From Novosphingobium panipatense (GTDB lineage: Bacteria > Pseudomonadota > Alphaproteobacteria > Sphingomonadales > Sphingomonadaceae), in the NCBI RefSeq assembly GCF_002149965.1, contig NZ_MSQB01000012.1, positions 1 through 64,000 of the forward strand: DNA of 64,000 nt. The letters run 5' to 3'. Position 1 is the stretch's first letter. Each line of letters starts with the position of its first letter. Of this stretch, positions 32,899-41,874 are shown piece after piece. The position numbers and the translations under genes are program-made. The notes below the pieces were generated by a model, which searched no databases, was not told the origin of the DNA, and saw only the letters and a list, made by a program, of their open reading frames with translations.

Positions 32899-33341
32899 GG
32901 CGACACATTCCCGAGAACGATTTCGCCTTCCTCCTCGCCGTCCCAGTAATGGGCGCGCTCGCCTTGCGCTTCGATCAGCACGAGCCCCGGCGTTTCCGGT
33001 CCCTCCGGCCACCACCGTTCGAGACCGTCCGTCCAATGCTCGGTCAGTGCGGTCTTGTCGCGGATAAGCCTTGCGCGTCCTTCGACGGCCAGGAAAAACG
33101 GGCGCTGGCCGAGCAGGCCCGACTTGCCCTGATAGGACAGCGTGATCTTGGGATCGGCTGAAATGTCGGCCACCATCAGCGCGCTCTCTTCGGTGAAGAA
33201 CCAGGCGGTGCCTTCGTAGCCGACCTCGCGGTTATTGCTCATCGGCCGCGCCGCGATCGCTCCGCCCTTCGTATGGGTGGCGAGCATGGCAAAGTCGATA
33301 TCCTTCATCTTGTTGGAAAGTTCGGCAAGAGACCATGTCAT
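32895..33341 (-). CDS. General stress protein 26-like, pyridoxamine 5'-phosphate oxidase fold
   Basis: A 148-residue split-barrel flavin-binding protein. FAMLATHTKGGAIAARPMS and VADISADPKITLSYQGKS are the conserved parts, with AVEGRARLIRDKTALTEHW. The family (Ydag/GSP26-like) binds FMN/FAD and is induced by stress. ATG 33341 is chosen with GAGGA about 10 bases upstream, removing 28 residues of the longer frame. It is the first gene of the operon with the SDR and the FAD enzyme. I saw no GGAAC-type promoter directly upstream. Confidence 0.85.
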   Translation of the reverse strand: MTWSLAELSNKMKDIDFAMLATHTKGGAIAARPMSNNREVGYEGTAWFFTEESALMVADISADPKITLSYQGKSGLLGQRPFFLAVEGRARLIRDKTALTEHWTDGLERWWPEGPETPGLVLIEAQGERAHYWDGEEEGEIVLGNVSP

Positions 33342-33438
33342 AACGGCTGTCCTCATCCTGTTATACTTCGAGACGACGCATGGGCCGCGCAAGGACGTGG
33401 GCCGCCGGTCTGCCGCGCCCCTCATCCTTGCCGCCCGT

Positions 33439-35598
33439 TCAGGCCAGATCGCGGATCCTGGGCTCGCGCGCCCAATGGCGCCTGGCGCCTACGCCTGCAA
33501 ATTCGTCGATCGGCACGACGCCGTCGTCTTTCTCCACGCCGGCCTTGTCGAGAATGGCCTGGGTGCCCGGGCAATGCGCGATGGTCTTGCAATGACCATA
33601 GGCATCCATGAACCATTGCACCGCGGCGGCCTGCGTCGCCAGCTTCTCCGCCGCTTCGGGCATGAGGATCGAGGCAACCGCGTCGAACAGCACCGAAGGC
33701 GAGCCTGCGAGCTGACCGTCCGCCTCCAGAGTGCCGCCCTTGAGCTTCAGCGCACCGACTTTTGGTGCGACGAGAAATGCACTGCCGCCGGACTTCTCGA
33801 TCGCGGATTTGAGGTCGTCGAGCGCCTTCTTGTCGGAACCTTCATCGAAGAGAATTCCGACCTTGCGGCCTTCCAGTGTTTCGAGCGCATTCTTCTGGAT
33901 CGACAGGGCATCGGAAGGCGCCATCTCGACCGGCTCGCGTGCAGCGGCAGCCTTTTTCGGCAATTTAAGGGCCAGCCCTGCGGCAACGCGCTCCGCCAGC
34001 GTCTCGTCGACGTTGCGCAGGCGGGAAATCACCCGCTCGCGAACATGCGCAAGGGCTACCTTCGAAAGTTCGAAGACGATGGCAGAGGCGATATGCGACT
34101 GTTCGCTTTCCGTCTGCGATCGATAGAACAGCCCGGCCTGGCTGTAATGGTCGGCAAAGAGTTCAGCCCGGATGCGCAGCTTGTTTTCAGGCTCGTTGCG
34201 TTCGGCGTTTTCGGTGAAAGTGGAAAAGCCGCTTTCCGGCTCGGCGCGCGGGCCGCTGTCCTCGCCCGTCTCGCCAAGGCTGTTCGGTTCGTAGTTTGCG
34301 CGGCCGGTAGGAACCAGCGTCTGCATCATCCCGTCGCGCTGGAAATTGTGGAACGGGCACTTGGGCGCATTGATCGGAATCTGGTGGAAATTGGTGGTGC
34401 CGAGCCGCGACTTCTGGGTGTCGAGATAGGAGAACAAACGGCCCTGCAACAGCGGGTCGTTGGTAAAGTCGATCCCCGGTATGATATTGCTGGGCAGGAA
34501 GGCAACCTGTTCGGTCTCGGCAAAGAAATTATCGACGTTGCGGTTGAGGGTAAGTCGCCCGACGATCTCGACCGGGATGTCCTCCTCGGGAACGAGCTTG
34601 GTGGCGTCGAGCACGTCGTAAGGTTGCCTTGCGGCCCATTCCTCGTCGAAAACCTGTACGCCGAGGTCCCAGGCAGGGAAATCGCCTGCGGCAATCGCTT
34701 CGAACAAGTCGCGCCGGTGGAAGTCAGGGTCAGCGCCTGCGATCTTCACGGCCTCGTCCCAGACCAGCGATTCCATTCCCAGAACCGGCTTCCAGTGAAA
34801 CTTGACGAACTTCCCTTCCCCGGACGCATTGACGAAGCGGAAAGTATGGACGCCGAAGCCCTGCATCATGCGCAGCGAGCGCGGGATGGCCCGGTCCGAC
34901 ATGGCCCACATGATCATGTGCATCGTCTCGGGCATCAGCGAAACGAAATCCCAGAACGTGTCGTGCGCCGAAGCGGCCTGGGGATAGCCGCGGTCGGCTT
35001 CCATTTTCACCGAATGCACCAGGTCGGGGAATTTCATCGCGTCCTGGATGAAGAAGACCGGGATGTTGTTTCCGACCAGATCCCAATTACCGGTATCCGT
35101 GTAGAACTTGACGGCAAATCCGCGCACGTCGCGGGGCGTATCTACCGACCCGGCACCGCCGGCGACCGTGGAGAAGCGCACGAAGACCGGGCAGCTTTCG
35201 CCTTTTTTCTGAAAGATCGAAGCCTTGGTCAGTTCTGGAATGGCCTTGGTGCATTCGAATACACCGTGGGCGCCGGAGCCGCGGGCATGGACGATGCGTT
35301 CGGGAATGCGCTCGTGATCGAAATGGAAGATCTTTTCGCGCAATACGAAGTCTTCGAGAAGCGTCGGTCCGCGCTCACCGGCCCTGAGGCTGTTCTGGTT
35401 GTCCGCGATGCGGTGTCCGAAGTTATCGGTGAGATAGTCCTGGGGCGCCGCCGCCGAGGGCTTCAGGTCCTGATGTGTCTCGCCGCCGTTACCGGCGTTA
35501 TCCTCATGCGGCGGCTTTCCGGCACCGGGCTGATTATGGCCGAGCGCATGGGCGACGGCAGGAGATGCGGAAGAAGGGCGCGTGTCGCGGGTGGCCAT
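33439..35598 (-). CDS. katE: Large-subunit catalase HPII type
   Basis: A 719-residue clade II heme catalase. The essential His is in [17 protein letters not shown], the Asn region in [20 protein letters not shown], and the heme-ligand Tyr in [15 protein letters not shown]. After the core, residues beyond about 560 form the flavodoxin-like C-terminal domain that marks large catalases ([20 protein letters not shown]). It removes H2O2. ATG 35598 ([10 protein letters not shown]) has GAGGAG 6 bases upstream. An EcfG-like promoter lies 34-59 bases before it, consistent with general stress control of KatE. Confidence 0.95.
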   Translation of the reverse strand: MATRDTRPSSASPAVAHALGHNQPGAGKPPHEDNAGNGGETHQDLKPSAAAPQDYLTDNFGHRIADNQNSLRAGERGPTLLEDFVLREKIFHFDHERIPERIVHARGSGAHGVFECTKAIPELTKASIFQKKGESCPVFVRFSTVAGGAGSVDTPRDVRGFAVKFYTDTGNWDLVGNNIPVFFIQDAMKFPDLVHSVKMEADRGYPQAASAHDTFWDFVSLMPETMHMIMWAMSDRAIPRSLRMMQGFGVHTFRFVNASGEGKFVKFHWKPVLGMESLVWDEAVKIAGADPDFHRRDLFEAIAAGDFPAWDLGVQVFDEEWAARQPYDVLDATKLVPEEDIPVEIVGRLTLNRNVDNFFAETEQVAFLPSNIIPGIDFTNDPLLQGRLFSYLDTQKSRLGTTNFHQIPINAPKCPFHNFQRDGMMQTLVPTGRANYEPNSLGETGEDSGPRAEPESGFSTFTENAERNEPENKLRIRAELFADHYSQAGLFYRSQTESEQSHIASAIVFELSKVALAHVRERVISRLRNVDETLAERVAAGLALKLPKKAAAAREPVEMAPSDALSIQKNALETLEGRKVGILFDEGSDKKALDDLKSAIEKSGGSAFLVAPKVGALKLKGGTLEADGQLAGSPSVLFDAVASILMPEAAEKLATQAAAVQWFMDAYGHCKTIAHCPGTQAILDKAGVEKDDGVVPIDEFAGVGARRHWAREPRIRDLA

Positions 35599-35631
35599 GG
35601 AAGCTCCTCTGGAAGTCTTGTTTGGCTCTTC

Positions 35632-35657
35632 AACCCGGTGCTCGCGGAAGCGGTTCC
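35632..35657 (-). promoter_or_regulatory. EcfG-type promoter candidate for katE
   Basis: Minus strand GGAAC (35657-35653), 18 bases, GTT preceded by G (35634-35632). The distance to the katE ATG is about 34 bases, which would give a short leader containing the ribosome-binding site. Confidence 0.55.
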
Positions 35658-35818
35658 TGCCCTTGTTCGGCAAAGATCACGGCTGCGCCTGTATGACGCG
35701 TACATGAGCCGAACGGCATGACGGGCAGTCGCTTCCGCGTGGCGGTGGCACCTGCGATTTCCCGAGGATTGCGGCCTTGAACGCCGCTGGCCGATACCTT
35801 CACTTTTTACTGAGCAAA

Positions 35819-36571
35819 TCAGATGTCGAGGAGGGCATATGGCCGGTCGAAGCGTTCGCTGACAACGAACTGCGCGCAGTTGAACACCGGCGCGCCGCGC
35901 ATGGTTCGGCCTTCGTAGGAGCCACGATGGGCATGGCCATGCACGACGGCCTTCACGTTCTCGAAACGGTCGATTGCTTCCGCAAGCCGGGAGGAACCCA
36001 GGAACGGGAATATTTCTGGTGGTTCGCCGATGACCGTCTCGACGATAGGTGCGTAGTGCAGGACGGCAACGGTCCGTTCCGTTCGCAAGGATCTCAGGCC
36101 GTTCTCGAGCTTCCGGGCTTCGGCGACGGACTCGTCGACGAATGTCTTGATCGCGCTCTCTCCGAATGCACCAAGTTCGCCGCGGCCAAACCCGCCGACG
36201 AAGCCTTTGACACCCGCAAAACCGACCCCATCGATTTCCACCGCCTGATCGTCGAGTATGGTAACGCCGGCCTGGCGCAGGATGCTTGCAACCGTGTCGG
36301 GATCGCCGCACTCGTAGTCATGGTTACCAAGCACTGCGACCGTGGGAATGTTGCAGCCTGTCAGGTCCTCGGCCAGTCTTTCGGCCTCGCTGGCCTTGCC
36401 GAAGTTGGTAAGATCGCCGCAAAGTGCCAAGACATCGGCCGCCTGCGAGATTTCGTGGAACATGTCGTAGTATCGCCTGCTGTCCTGTTCGGTGACATGC
36501 AGATCGCCGATAGCGGCCAGCCGAACCTTGCCGGGCGGCGCTTCGGAATGGGCTTCAGAGATGGCGTTCAT
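35819..36571 (-). CDS. Calcineurin-like metallophosphoesterase
   Basis: A 250-residue metallophosphoesterase. All five motif blocks are visible: LAAIGDLHVTEQD (D-x-H), VLALCGDLTNFGKA (G-D), VAVLGNHDYECGDP (G-N-H-D), TVAVLHYAP (His) and VVHGHAHRG (G-H-x-H). It should hydrolyse a phosphoester with two metals; the substrate is unknown. ATG 36571 overlaps the upstream nucleotidyltransferase gene by 17 bases; a TTG at 36598 is another option. The pairing with a nucleotidyltransferase suggests opposing or sequential reactions on nucleotides or nucleotidylated targets. Confidence 0.88.
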   Translation of the reverse strand: MNAISEAHSEAPPGKVRLAAIGDLHVTEQDSRRYYDMFHEISQAADVLALCGDLTNFGKASEAERLAEDLTGCNIPTVAVLGNHDYECGDPDTVASILRQAGVTILDDQAVEIDGVGFAGVKGFVGGFGRGELGAFGESAIKTFVDESVAEARKLENGLRSLRTERTVAVLHYAPIVETVIGEPPEIFPFLGSSRLAEAIDRFENVKAVVHGHAHRGSYEGRTMRGAPVFNCAQFVVSERFDRPYALLDI

Positions 36572-37355
36572 GCTTTTCGTCCAATCCTTTGCCGACAAGA
36601 TCGGCGAAACCCCATTCGCTTATGTCGATGAGATAATCGCGGGGAGAAAATAGCCGGCCGCGGCAGATGCGCACTTCGGCCGGTGGAAGTTCGGCCTGGG
36701 CATTCACACGCTCGATGAGGGTGTCGAAAAGCCATCGCGGAATCCGATCGCGTTCGGTCGGATAGATGAATCTGAAGTTGAGCACATGCAGGAGCAGGAC
36801 CTCCCAGTGCAATTCCATCAGCGAAAGCAGGCGGTGCCAGTCGATATCGTCGTGGCGCTTGAGGATGGTATGGGCAATGTCCGCGCCATCGTAGCGGTAG
36901 CGATCCTGGATGAAAGCCTTGGAGACGATGAACTCGGTCGGCGGCGTAATGCGCACGGATGTCCCGTAGACCTGGGCGGTGAAGACCTCGGTGAACCAGG
37001 CATCCGTGATGGGTATCGAAGCGGATGACATGTTGAAAATGACATCGAAGAAGGCCTCGCCTGACCAGACTTTCGCAATCCAGCGATCATCCTCGACCGT
37101 TGTCTGGTAGCCTTCGCCCTTGAAGCGGGCCAGCAGCAAGGGCGCGTCACCGGGCTTGCAGAATATGTCTATGTCCTTGGTGGGACGGACGACGCCGGTG
37201 TGACAGGTAAGCGCGTAAGTGCCGGACAGAAGATAGGGAATCTCCCAGGCCGCCAGCAATTGAAGACTGCGCGTATAGAATTCGATCGCATGGGAGGGCG
37301 GATCGAAATCGGGCTCCTCCTCGAATGAATCGGTCAGGGTAGGAGTGCTCGCCAT
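36555..37355 (-). CDS. Nucleotidyltransferase-fold protein (AbiEii/MNT-like)
   Basis: A 266-residue protein with a polymerase-beta-like nucleotidyltransferase signature: LLSGTYALTCHTGVVRPTKD followed by IDIF (the D-x-D). A later acidic stretch, FFDVIFN, may supply the third Asp. The C-terminal part is helical (WHRLLSLMELHWEVLLLHVL). ATG 37355 has GGGAGAGG about 8 bases upstream; the frame opens at 37382 without support. It is the first gene of a pair with the metallophosphoesterase, preceded by an EcfG-like promoter. No antitoxin-like gene is adjacent unless the phosphoesterase serves that role. The substrate is unknown. Confidence 0.72.
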   Translation of the reverse strand: MASTPTLTDSFEEEPDFDPPSHAIEFYTRSLQLLAAWEIPYLLSGTYALTCHTGVVRPTKDIDIFCKPGDAPLLLARFKGEGYQTTVEDDRWIAKVWSGEAFFDVIFNMSSASIPITDAWFTEVFTAQVYGTSVRITPPTEFIVSKAFIQDRYRYDGADIAHTILKRHDDIDWHRLLSLMELHWEVLLLHVLNFRFIYPTERDRIPRWLFDTLIERVNAQAELPPAEVRICRGRLFSPRDYLIDISEWGFADLVGKGLDEKHERHL

Positions 37356-37377
37356 TGCTTTACCTCTCCCTGTGATC

Positions 37378-37402
37378 AACAACGGCCGCCTGTTGAGGTT
37401 CC
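37378..37402 (-). promoter_or_regulatory. EcfG-type promoter candidate for nucleotidyltransferase/phosphoesterase pair
   Basis: Minus strand GGAAC (37402-37398), 17 bases, GTT (37380-37378), about 23 bases before the ATG at 37355. It would give a very short leader that still includes GGGAGAGG. Confidence 0.5.
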
Positions 37403-37451
37403 ACTGACGGTCGCGAAGAGCGTGCGAGAGATCCGGGGTCGGCGGAGACGA

Positions 37452-37700
37452 TCAGCGCGTCTTGGACGTTGTGGGACCACCATCCTCGATTTCATGGTCG
37501 CCGTCTCTCGAAGTGCCGGCCTGATCGCCATCGCGCCCCGTCGCAGCGTCTGCCTCGGCTTCGCTGGGCTTGGCGGAGCCTGCACCTGCGCCGGTTCGGC
37601 CATCGGTGTTTGCACCGGGGTTGGAAAGTTCATCACCGAACTCTTCGCGAGGGCTGCGTTCGGTATCATTGGTAGGCTTGTCCGTTCCGGGGGCGCTCAT
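37452..37700 (-). CDS. Small disordered acidic protein, unknown function
   Basis: An 82-residue protein without hydrophobic core, rich in Asp, Glu, Gly, Thr and Ala (DGDQAGTSRDGDHEIEDGG). AAGGA lies 8 bases before its ATG, and the codon pattern is compatible with a gene. I recognise no family. Such highly hydrophilic small proteins are common in alphaproteobacterial stress regulons. Its place next to katE, the nucleotidyltransferase pair and DUF1328 supports a stress role, by inference. It lies 50 bases upstream of the neighbouring promoter. Confidence 0.6.
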   Translation of the reverse strand: MSAPGTDKPTNDTERSPREEFGDELSNPGANTDGRTGAGAGSAKPSEAEADAATGRDGDQAGTSRDGDHEIEDGGPTTSKTR

Positions 37701-37909
37701 GTCGGATATCCTTGTTTGGCGCTGGATGCGGCGAAGCCCCTTGAAAAGGACAGCCCGCCGCGAACACAGCGTGACATGACAACCGCGTTTGCCCGGTCCC
37801 GGTTTCCACCACCGCGGGCATTTGGGCTGAACTGAATTACAGCTCGCCGCTCATTCGGGCCGGGAATTGCTTCCCGTGCCGTCAGGCCCCAATTCTGCGG
37901 GCAAGGCAT

Positions 37910-39778
37910 CTAGCGCGAATAGGGTGCTTCCGAAATCGTGCGCAAGGCGCCGATCACGAGCGCGCGGTAGCTGCGTTCCCGAACCCCGTGGGGTTCCGAC
38001 AGCCCCATGCGCGCGAGCGCCGCGTCTTCCTCCACGCTCAGCGTACCCGCAGCCAGACCCCGCGCTATCGTGGCAGCGAGCACGGTCGGATGGCGGGCGG
38101 CCTCGGCGAGCGAGGTAAGGGCAGGCAAAAGCATTTGTTCCACCGGCGTGAAATCGGTGCCGGAAGGGTAGGGCGGGAAGTTCGCAAGCGGCAGGGCGGA
38201 GGCAAGCTGCTCGGGCAAGTTGCGGCGCTGTGCTTCGGGTGGGGACCAGTCGGGATCGAGCTTCCCGGCTTCCCTTGCCGCATCGAGCAGCTCGTCCTGG
38301 AAACGGCTGTCGGCGACCGCGAGCAGGCGGCGCACTACTTCCTCGTCGCTCTGCCCGCGCAAGTCGGCGATGCCGTATTCGGTGACCACCACGTCGCGCA
38401 AGTGTCGCGGGATCGTCTCGTGGCCATAGGACCACACGATGTTGGAGCGCAGTTCGCCATCGTGCTGGCGCGTGGCGGCAAGCGTGATCACCGAGCGCGC
38501 GCCTTCCAGTTCCAGCGCCTGCGCGACGAAATTGTACTGCCCGCCCACGCCGCTGACGACGCGTCCGTCCTCAAGTCCGTCCGAGATCGTCGCGCCCAGC
38601 AGCGTCACCATCATCGCGCTGTTGACGAAGCGGGCGCCCACGCGCGCCTCTCGCTTGGCCTCCTCCTCGCCGTAGAGCGCATTGATCCACGATATCTCGC
38701 GCATGTGGATGCGGGCGCGGGCATCCTCGTCCATCTCGCGCAGGGCGCGGTAGAAAGCGCGTGGGCCGATGAAAAATCCGCCGTGCAGCACGGCGCCTTC
38801 CACCTCGCGGCGCAGGATGCCTGCGCGCAGCAGTTCGAGGAAGCCGTCCACCAGCATCTCGGTGGGCGCGTAGAGCCCCGTTTCGAAGCGCCCGCTCTCG
38901 ATGGATGGGCGCTTGATGCCCGCAGTGGTGAGGCTGTCCAGAACCGCGTCGAAACGGGTGGGTTCTTCGTGTCGCAGGATCAGCGAATGCGCCACCGCAT
39001 CGCCGATCTCGCCAATGCCGATCTGCAGCGATCCGCCGTCCGGCACCAGCGAGGCAACGTGCATGCCGATGGCGTGCTGCGCGGGACTGACGGGCTGCTT
39101 GGGCGGGCCGAACAGGGGGAAGCGGGTCTCCGCGCTGTCGAGCACCATGGCGAAGCGCTCGGCAGGCAGTTCGGCGGGGCCGGTCATGAAGGGCAGCTCG
39201 TCGTTCACCTGTCCCACCAGCAGAAAATCCGCCTTGCCTGCATCGCGCGCGGCGAGCAGGTCCAGCGTCATGTCGGTGTTGCAGCTGAGGCTGAAGCTCT
39301 CCCCCCGCCGTGCGACGATCTGGGCGATGACGTTCACCCCCTGGTCGATCAGCGCGCGCATCGCGTGGGTGTAATTGATCGAGATGTAGGAACGCTGCGC
39401 CGCCGCGTTGCCGAGGCGGCTGCCCGCCTGGAAGAAGAACTCGTTGACGACGATGTTGGGCGGGAGGTCGTCCTCGCGCTGGGCCCGGGCATAGGCGAAC
39501 TCGGGGTATCCGCCCATGGTGCGTTCGAACACGGGTTCGAGGAAACGGCGCTCCAGCTCGCTGCCGAGCGCGGGCGGCTCCAGCGTCAGCGCGGTGAAGA
39601 TCGAGAGGCTGATCGCGCGGTCCCGGCGGGCGTGCTCGAACAGGGCATTGGCGATGTGCGGCGCCTTGCCGAGACCGAGCGGCAGGCCGAGCACGATGCG
39701 CCCGCCGGTCTCCTCGATGATCCGCCGGGCGATCTCGTCCGGGTCAGACAGGTAGAGGCTCAACGCAGCAATTCCCAT
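37910..39778 (-). CDS. Acetyl-CoA hydrolase/transferase family protein
   Basis: A 622-residue CoA-transferase. The N-terminal half carries ETGGRIVLGLPLGLGKAPHI and VVNEFFFQAGSRLGNAAAQR. The C-terminal acetyl-CoA hydrolase/transferase domain has DGGSLQIGIGEIGDAVAHS and VVSGVGGQYNFVAQALEL. The catalytic Glu is expected in the second domain, but I cannot assign it with certainty. It would move or hydrolyse CoA on short acyl groups. The start at 39778 overlaps the fadB-like stop by 19 bases; a TTG at 39763 is an alternative. It is the third gene of the thiolase-fadB operon, linking beta-oxidation products to free acid or CoA exchange. Confidence 0.82.
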   Translation of the reverse strand: MGIAALSLYLSDPDEIARRIIEETGGRIVLGLPLGLGKAPHIANALFEHARRDRAISLSIFTALTLEPPALGSELERRFLEPVFERTMGGYPEFAYARAQREDDLPPNIVVNEFFFQAGSRLGNAAAQRSYISINYTHAMRALIDQGVNVIAQIVARRGESFSLSCNTDMTLDLLAARDAGKADFLLVGQVNDELPFMTGPAELPAERFAMVLDSAETRFPLFGPPKQPVSPAQHAIGMHVASLVPDGGSLQIGIGEIGDAVAHSLILRHEEPTRFDAVLDSLTTAGIKRPSIESGRFETGLYAPTEMLVDGFLELLRAGILRREVEGAVLHGGFFIGPRAFYRALREMDEDARARIHMREISWINALYGEEEAKREARVGARFVNSAMMVTLLGATISDGLEDGRVVSGVGGQYNFVAQALELEGARSVITLAATRQHDGELRSNIVWSYGHETIPRHLRDVVVTEYGIADLRGQSDEEVVRRLLAVADSRFQDELLDAAREAGKLDPDWSPPEAQRRNLPEQLASALPLANFPPYPSGTDFTPVEQMLLPALTSLAEAARHPTVLAATIARGLAAGTLSVEEDAALARMGLSEPHGVRERSYRALVIGALRTISEAPYSR

Positions 39779-41874
39779 CCCGCGTCAGGCTCGAACCGCG
39801 CGCCGTGGCGCTCGGCCAGTCGGGAAAGCGCCGCCACGACATCATCCACGCCGCGCGTCTGCGCATAGTGGAGCGGGCCGCCACGGAACGGCGCAAAGCC
39901 GGTGCCGAAGATCATGGCAGCGTCGATAACCTCGGCATCCTCGCTCACGCCCTCGCGTAGAACTGCGACGGCGGTGTTCGCCATCGGCAGGATCAGGCGG
40001 TCGGCCAGTTCGGGGTCGGGCGCTTCCGCCTTTTCCTTCACGGCCTTGCCATCCTTCCAGAGATAGATGCCTTTGCCGCTCTTGCGACCGAGATCGCCTG
40101 CCTCCACCTTTTCGCGCAGCCACGCGGGCGCATCGGGCAGCGGCCAGCCCAGGTCCCGCTTCAGCATCTCCGCCACGTCCAGCGCCACGTCGAGCCCCAC
40201 CTGGTCGGCCAGTTCGAGGGGCCCCATCGGCATGCCGAAGTCGGTCGCGGCGCGGTCTATCGTCTCGGGGGCGAGGCCTTCGTCCATCAGCACCATGGCT
40301 TCGGCCAGATAGGGTGTGAGGATGCGGTTGACGATGAACCCCGGTTCGCTGCGGGCGGGCGCGGGCAGCTTGCCGATCCGCCCGACGAAGGCGCGCGCGA
40401 TGCCTTCCGCTTCGGCCGAGAGGCCGCCATGCGCGATCACTTCCACAAGATCGAGCCGCGAGACAGGGTTGAAGAAGTGGATCCCCACGAACCTCTCGGG
40501 CCGCGCCAGCCCCTCGCGCAGCTGGGCGAGCGGGATCGACGAGGTATTGCTGGCCAGGATCGCACCGCCCTTCATGCGCGGCTCCGCTTCTGCGTAGAGC
40601 TTGCGCTTGAGGTCGATCTTTTCGGGCGCGGCCTCGATCACGATGTCGGCGCGGGCGATGCCATGGCCTTGCGGATCGGGGATCAGCCGGTCCAGAGCGT
40701 CGCGGATCTTGAGCCGGTCGCCGTGTGCGATCTTTTCGTAGAGCTTGGCCGCGCGGTCCACGGCGCGGCCGATGGCTTCCGCCTTCACGTCGGAAAGGCT
40801 GGCGCGCAGGCCCTTCCACGCACACCACGCGGCGATGTCCCCGCCCATGGCCCCCGCGCCGATAACGTGGACGTGCGCTGCCTCCGGCGCGTCCGCGTGG
40901 CTCAGGTCCTTCAGCTTCTGGCGCAGGAAGAACATGCGGATGAGGTTCTGCGCAGTATCGGTAAGCATGAGCCGCGCGAAGGAGGCGATCTCGGCGCGCT
41001 TCATTGCTTCGAAATCGCCGCCGTGCTCTTCCCAGAGGTCGATCAGCGCATGGGGTGCGGGGTAGTGCGCCGAAGGCGCCTGCTGCTCGGCCTCAGCACG
41101 CATCTGGCGCGCGGCCATGCGGCGGGCGGGCGCGCTGTCCTTGATCCTGTCGACAAAGCCCTGCCTCGGTTGCGGCAGCGCTCCCGCAACGGCGGCATCG
41201 ACAGCCGCCTGCACATGCCGCTCGGGCACAAGCGCATCGACAAGGCCCATCGCCTTGGCCTGACGGTCATGGATCGACTTGCCCGTCAGCATGAAGGACA
41301 TCGCCTTGATCGGAACGCACAAGTGCGTGAAGCGCGCGGTTCCGCCAAGGCCGGGATGCAGGCCCAGTTGCACCTCTGGAAAGCCGAAACGCGTACCGTC
41401 CACCGCGATCCGCTGCGTGCAGGCGAGCGCGATCTCCAGCCCGCCGCCCATGGCATAGCCGTGCATCACGGCGATCGTGGGAATGGTCAGCGCGGCAAGG
41501 CGATCGACCACGCCGTGCGCGGCTTCGATCCGCCGGCGGATGGCTGCCTCGTCGGTAACGCCGCGAAATTCGGCAATGTCGGCGCCGGCCAGAAAACCCT
41601 CGCGCTTGGCGGAGCGGATCACGAGCGCCTTGGGCGCACGCTCGTCCACTTTATCGAGGATTTGAGCGAGTTCCTCGATAACCTCCTGCGAAAGGGTATT
41701 GGTGGAGGCATCCTGCTTGTCGAGGACTGCCCAGGCCACGCCCGCGGCATCGCGTGTATAGGTCCAGTGGCGCATGCCTTCGGTGGGCACGCCTTCAATG
41801 GGCACATGCGGCACGGGTCCGAGCGAGAGATCACGAGGCTCAAGGTATGCACAAACCGGGTCCTGCATCGTCAT
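39760..41874 (-). CDS. fadB: Multifunctional fatty-acid oxidation protein (FadB/FadJ-like)
   Basis: A 704-residue fusion of enoyl-CoA hydratase and 3-hydroxyacyl-CoA dehydrogenase. The crotonase half has GFLAGADIAEFRGV, MGGGLEIALACTQRI and VQLGLHPGLGGTARFTHL. The dehydrogenase half begins with VHVIGAGAMGGDIAAWC (NAD loop) and ILASNTSSIPLAQLREGL, then GIHFFNPVSRLDLVEVI with the catalytic His. ATG 41874 overlaps the thiolase stop by four bases (ATGA); the open frame upstream to 42360 is antisense-like noise within the thiolase gene. With the thiolase it forms a complete beta-oxidation complex. Confidence 0.93.
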   Translation of the reverse strand: MTMQDPVCAYLEPRDLSLGPVPHVPIEGVPTEGMRHWTYTRDAAGVAWAVLDKQDASTNTLSQEVIEELAQILDKVDERAPKALVIRSAKREGFLAGADIAEFRGVTDEAAIRRRIEAAHGVVDRLAALTIPTIAVMHGYAMGGGLEIALACTQRIAVDGTRFGFPEVQLGLHPGLGGTARFTHLCVPIKAMSFMLTGKSIHDRQAKAMGLVDALVPERHVQAAVDAAVAGALPQPRQGFVDRIKDSAPARRMAARQMRAEAEQQAPSAHYPAPHALIDLWEEHGGDFEAMKRAEIASFARLMLTDTAQNLIRMFFLRQKLKDLSHADAPEAAHVHVIGAGAMGGDIAAWCAWKGLRASLSDVKAEAIGRAVDRAAKLYEKIAHGDRLKIRDALDRLIPDPQGHGIARADIVIEAAPEKIDLKRKLYAEAEPRMKGGAILASNTSSIPLAQLREGLARPERFVGIHFFNPVSRLDLVEVIAHGGLSAEAEGIARAFVGRIGKLPAPARSEPGFIVNRILTPYLAEAMVLMDEGLAPETIDRAATDFGMPMGPLELADQVGLDVALDVAEMLKRDLGWPLPDAPAWLREKVEAGDLGRKSGKGIYLWKDGKAVKEKAEAPDPELADRLILPMANTAVAVLREGVSEDAEVIDAAMIFGTGFAPFRGGPLHYAQTRGVDDVVAALSRLAERHGARFEPDAGWELLR

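Noticed and set aside
33235..35721. 828-residue open frame antisense to katE
   Set aside because: It is a shadow of the catalase gene with no motif and no ribosome-binding site. The same reasoning applies to 37988-39868 opposite the CoA transferase.
35463..36311. 282-residue minus-strand open frame over the phosphoesterase region
   Set aside because: It overlaps katE and the metallophosphoesterase in a different frame, with Arg-rich composition and no domains.
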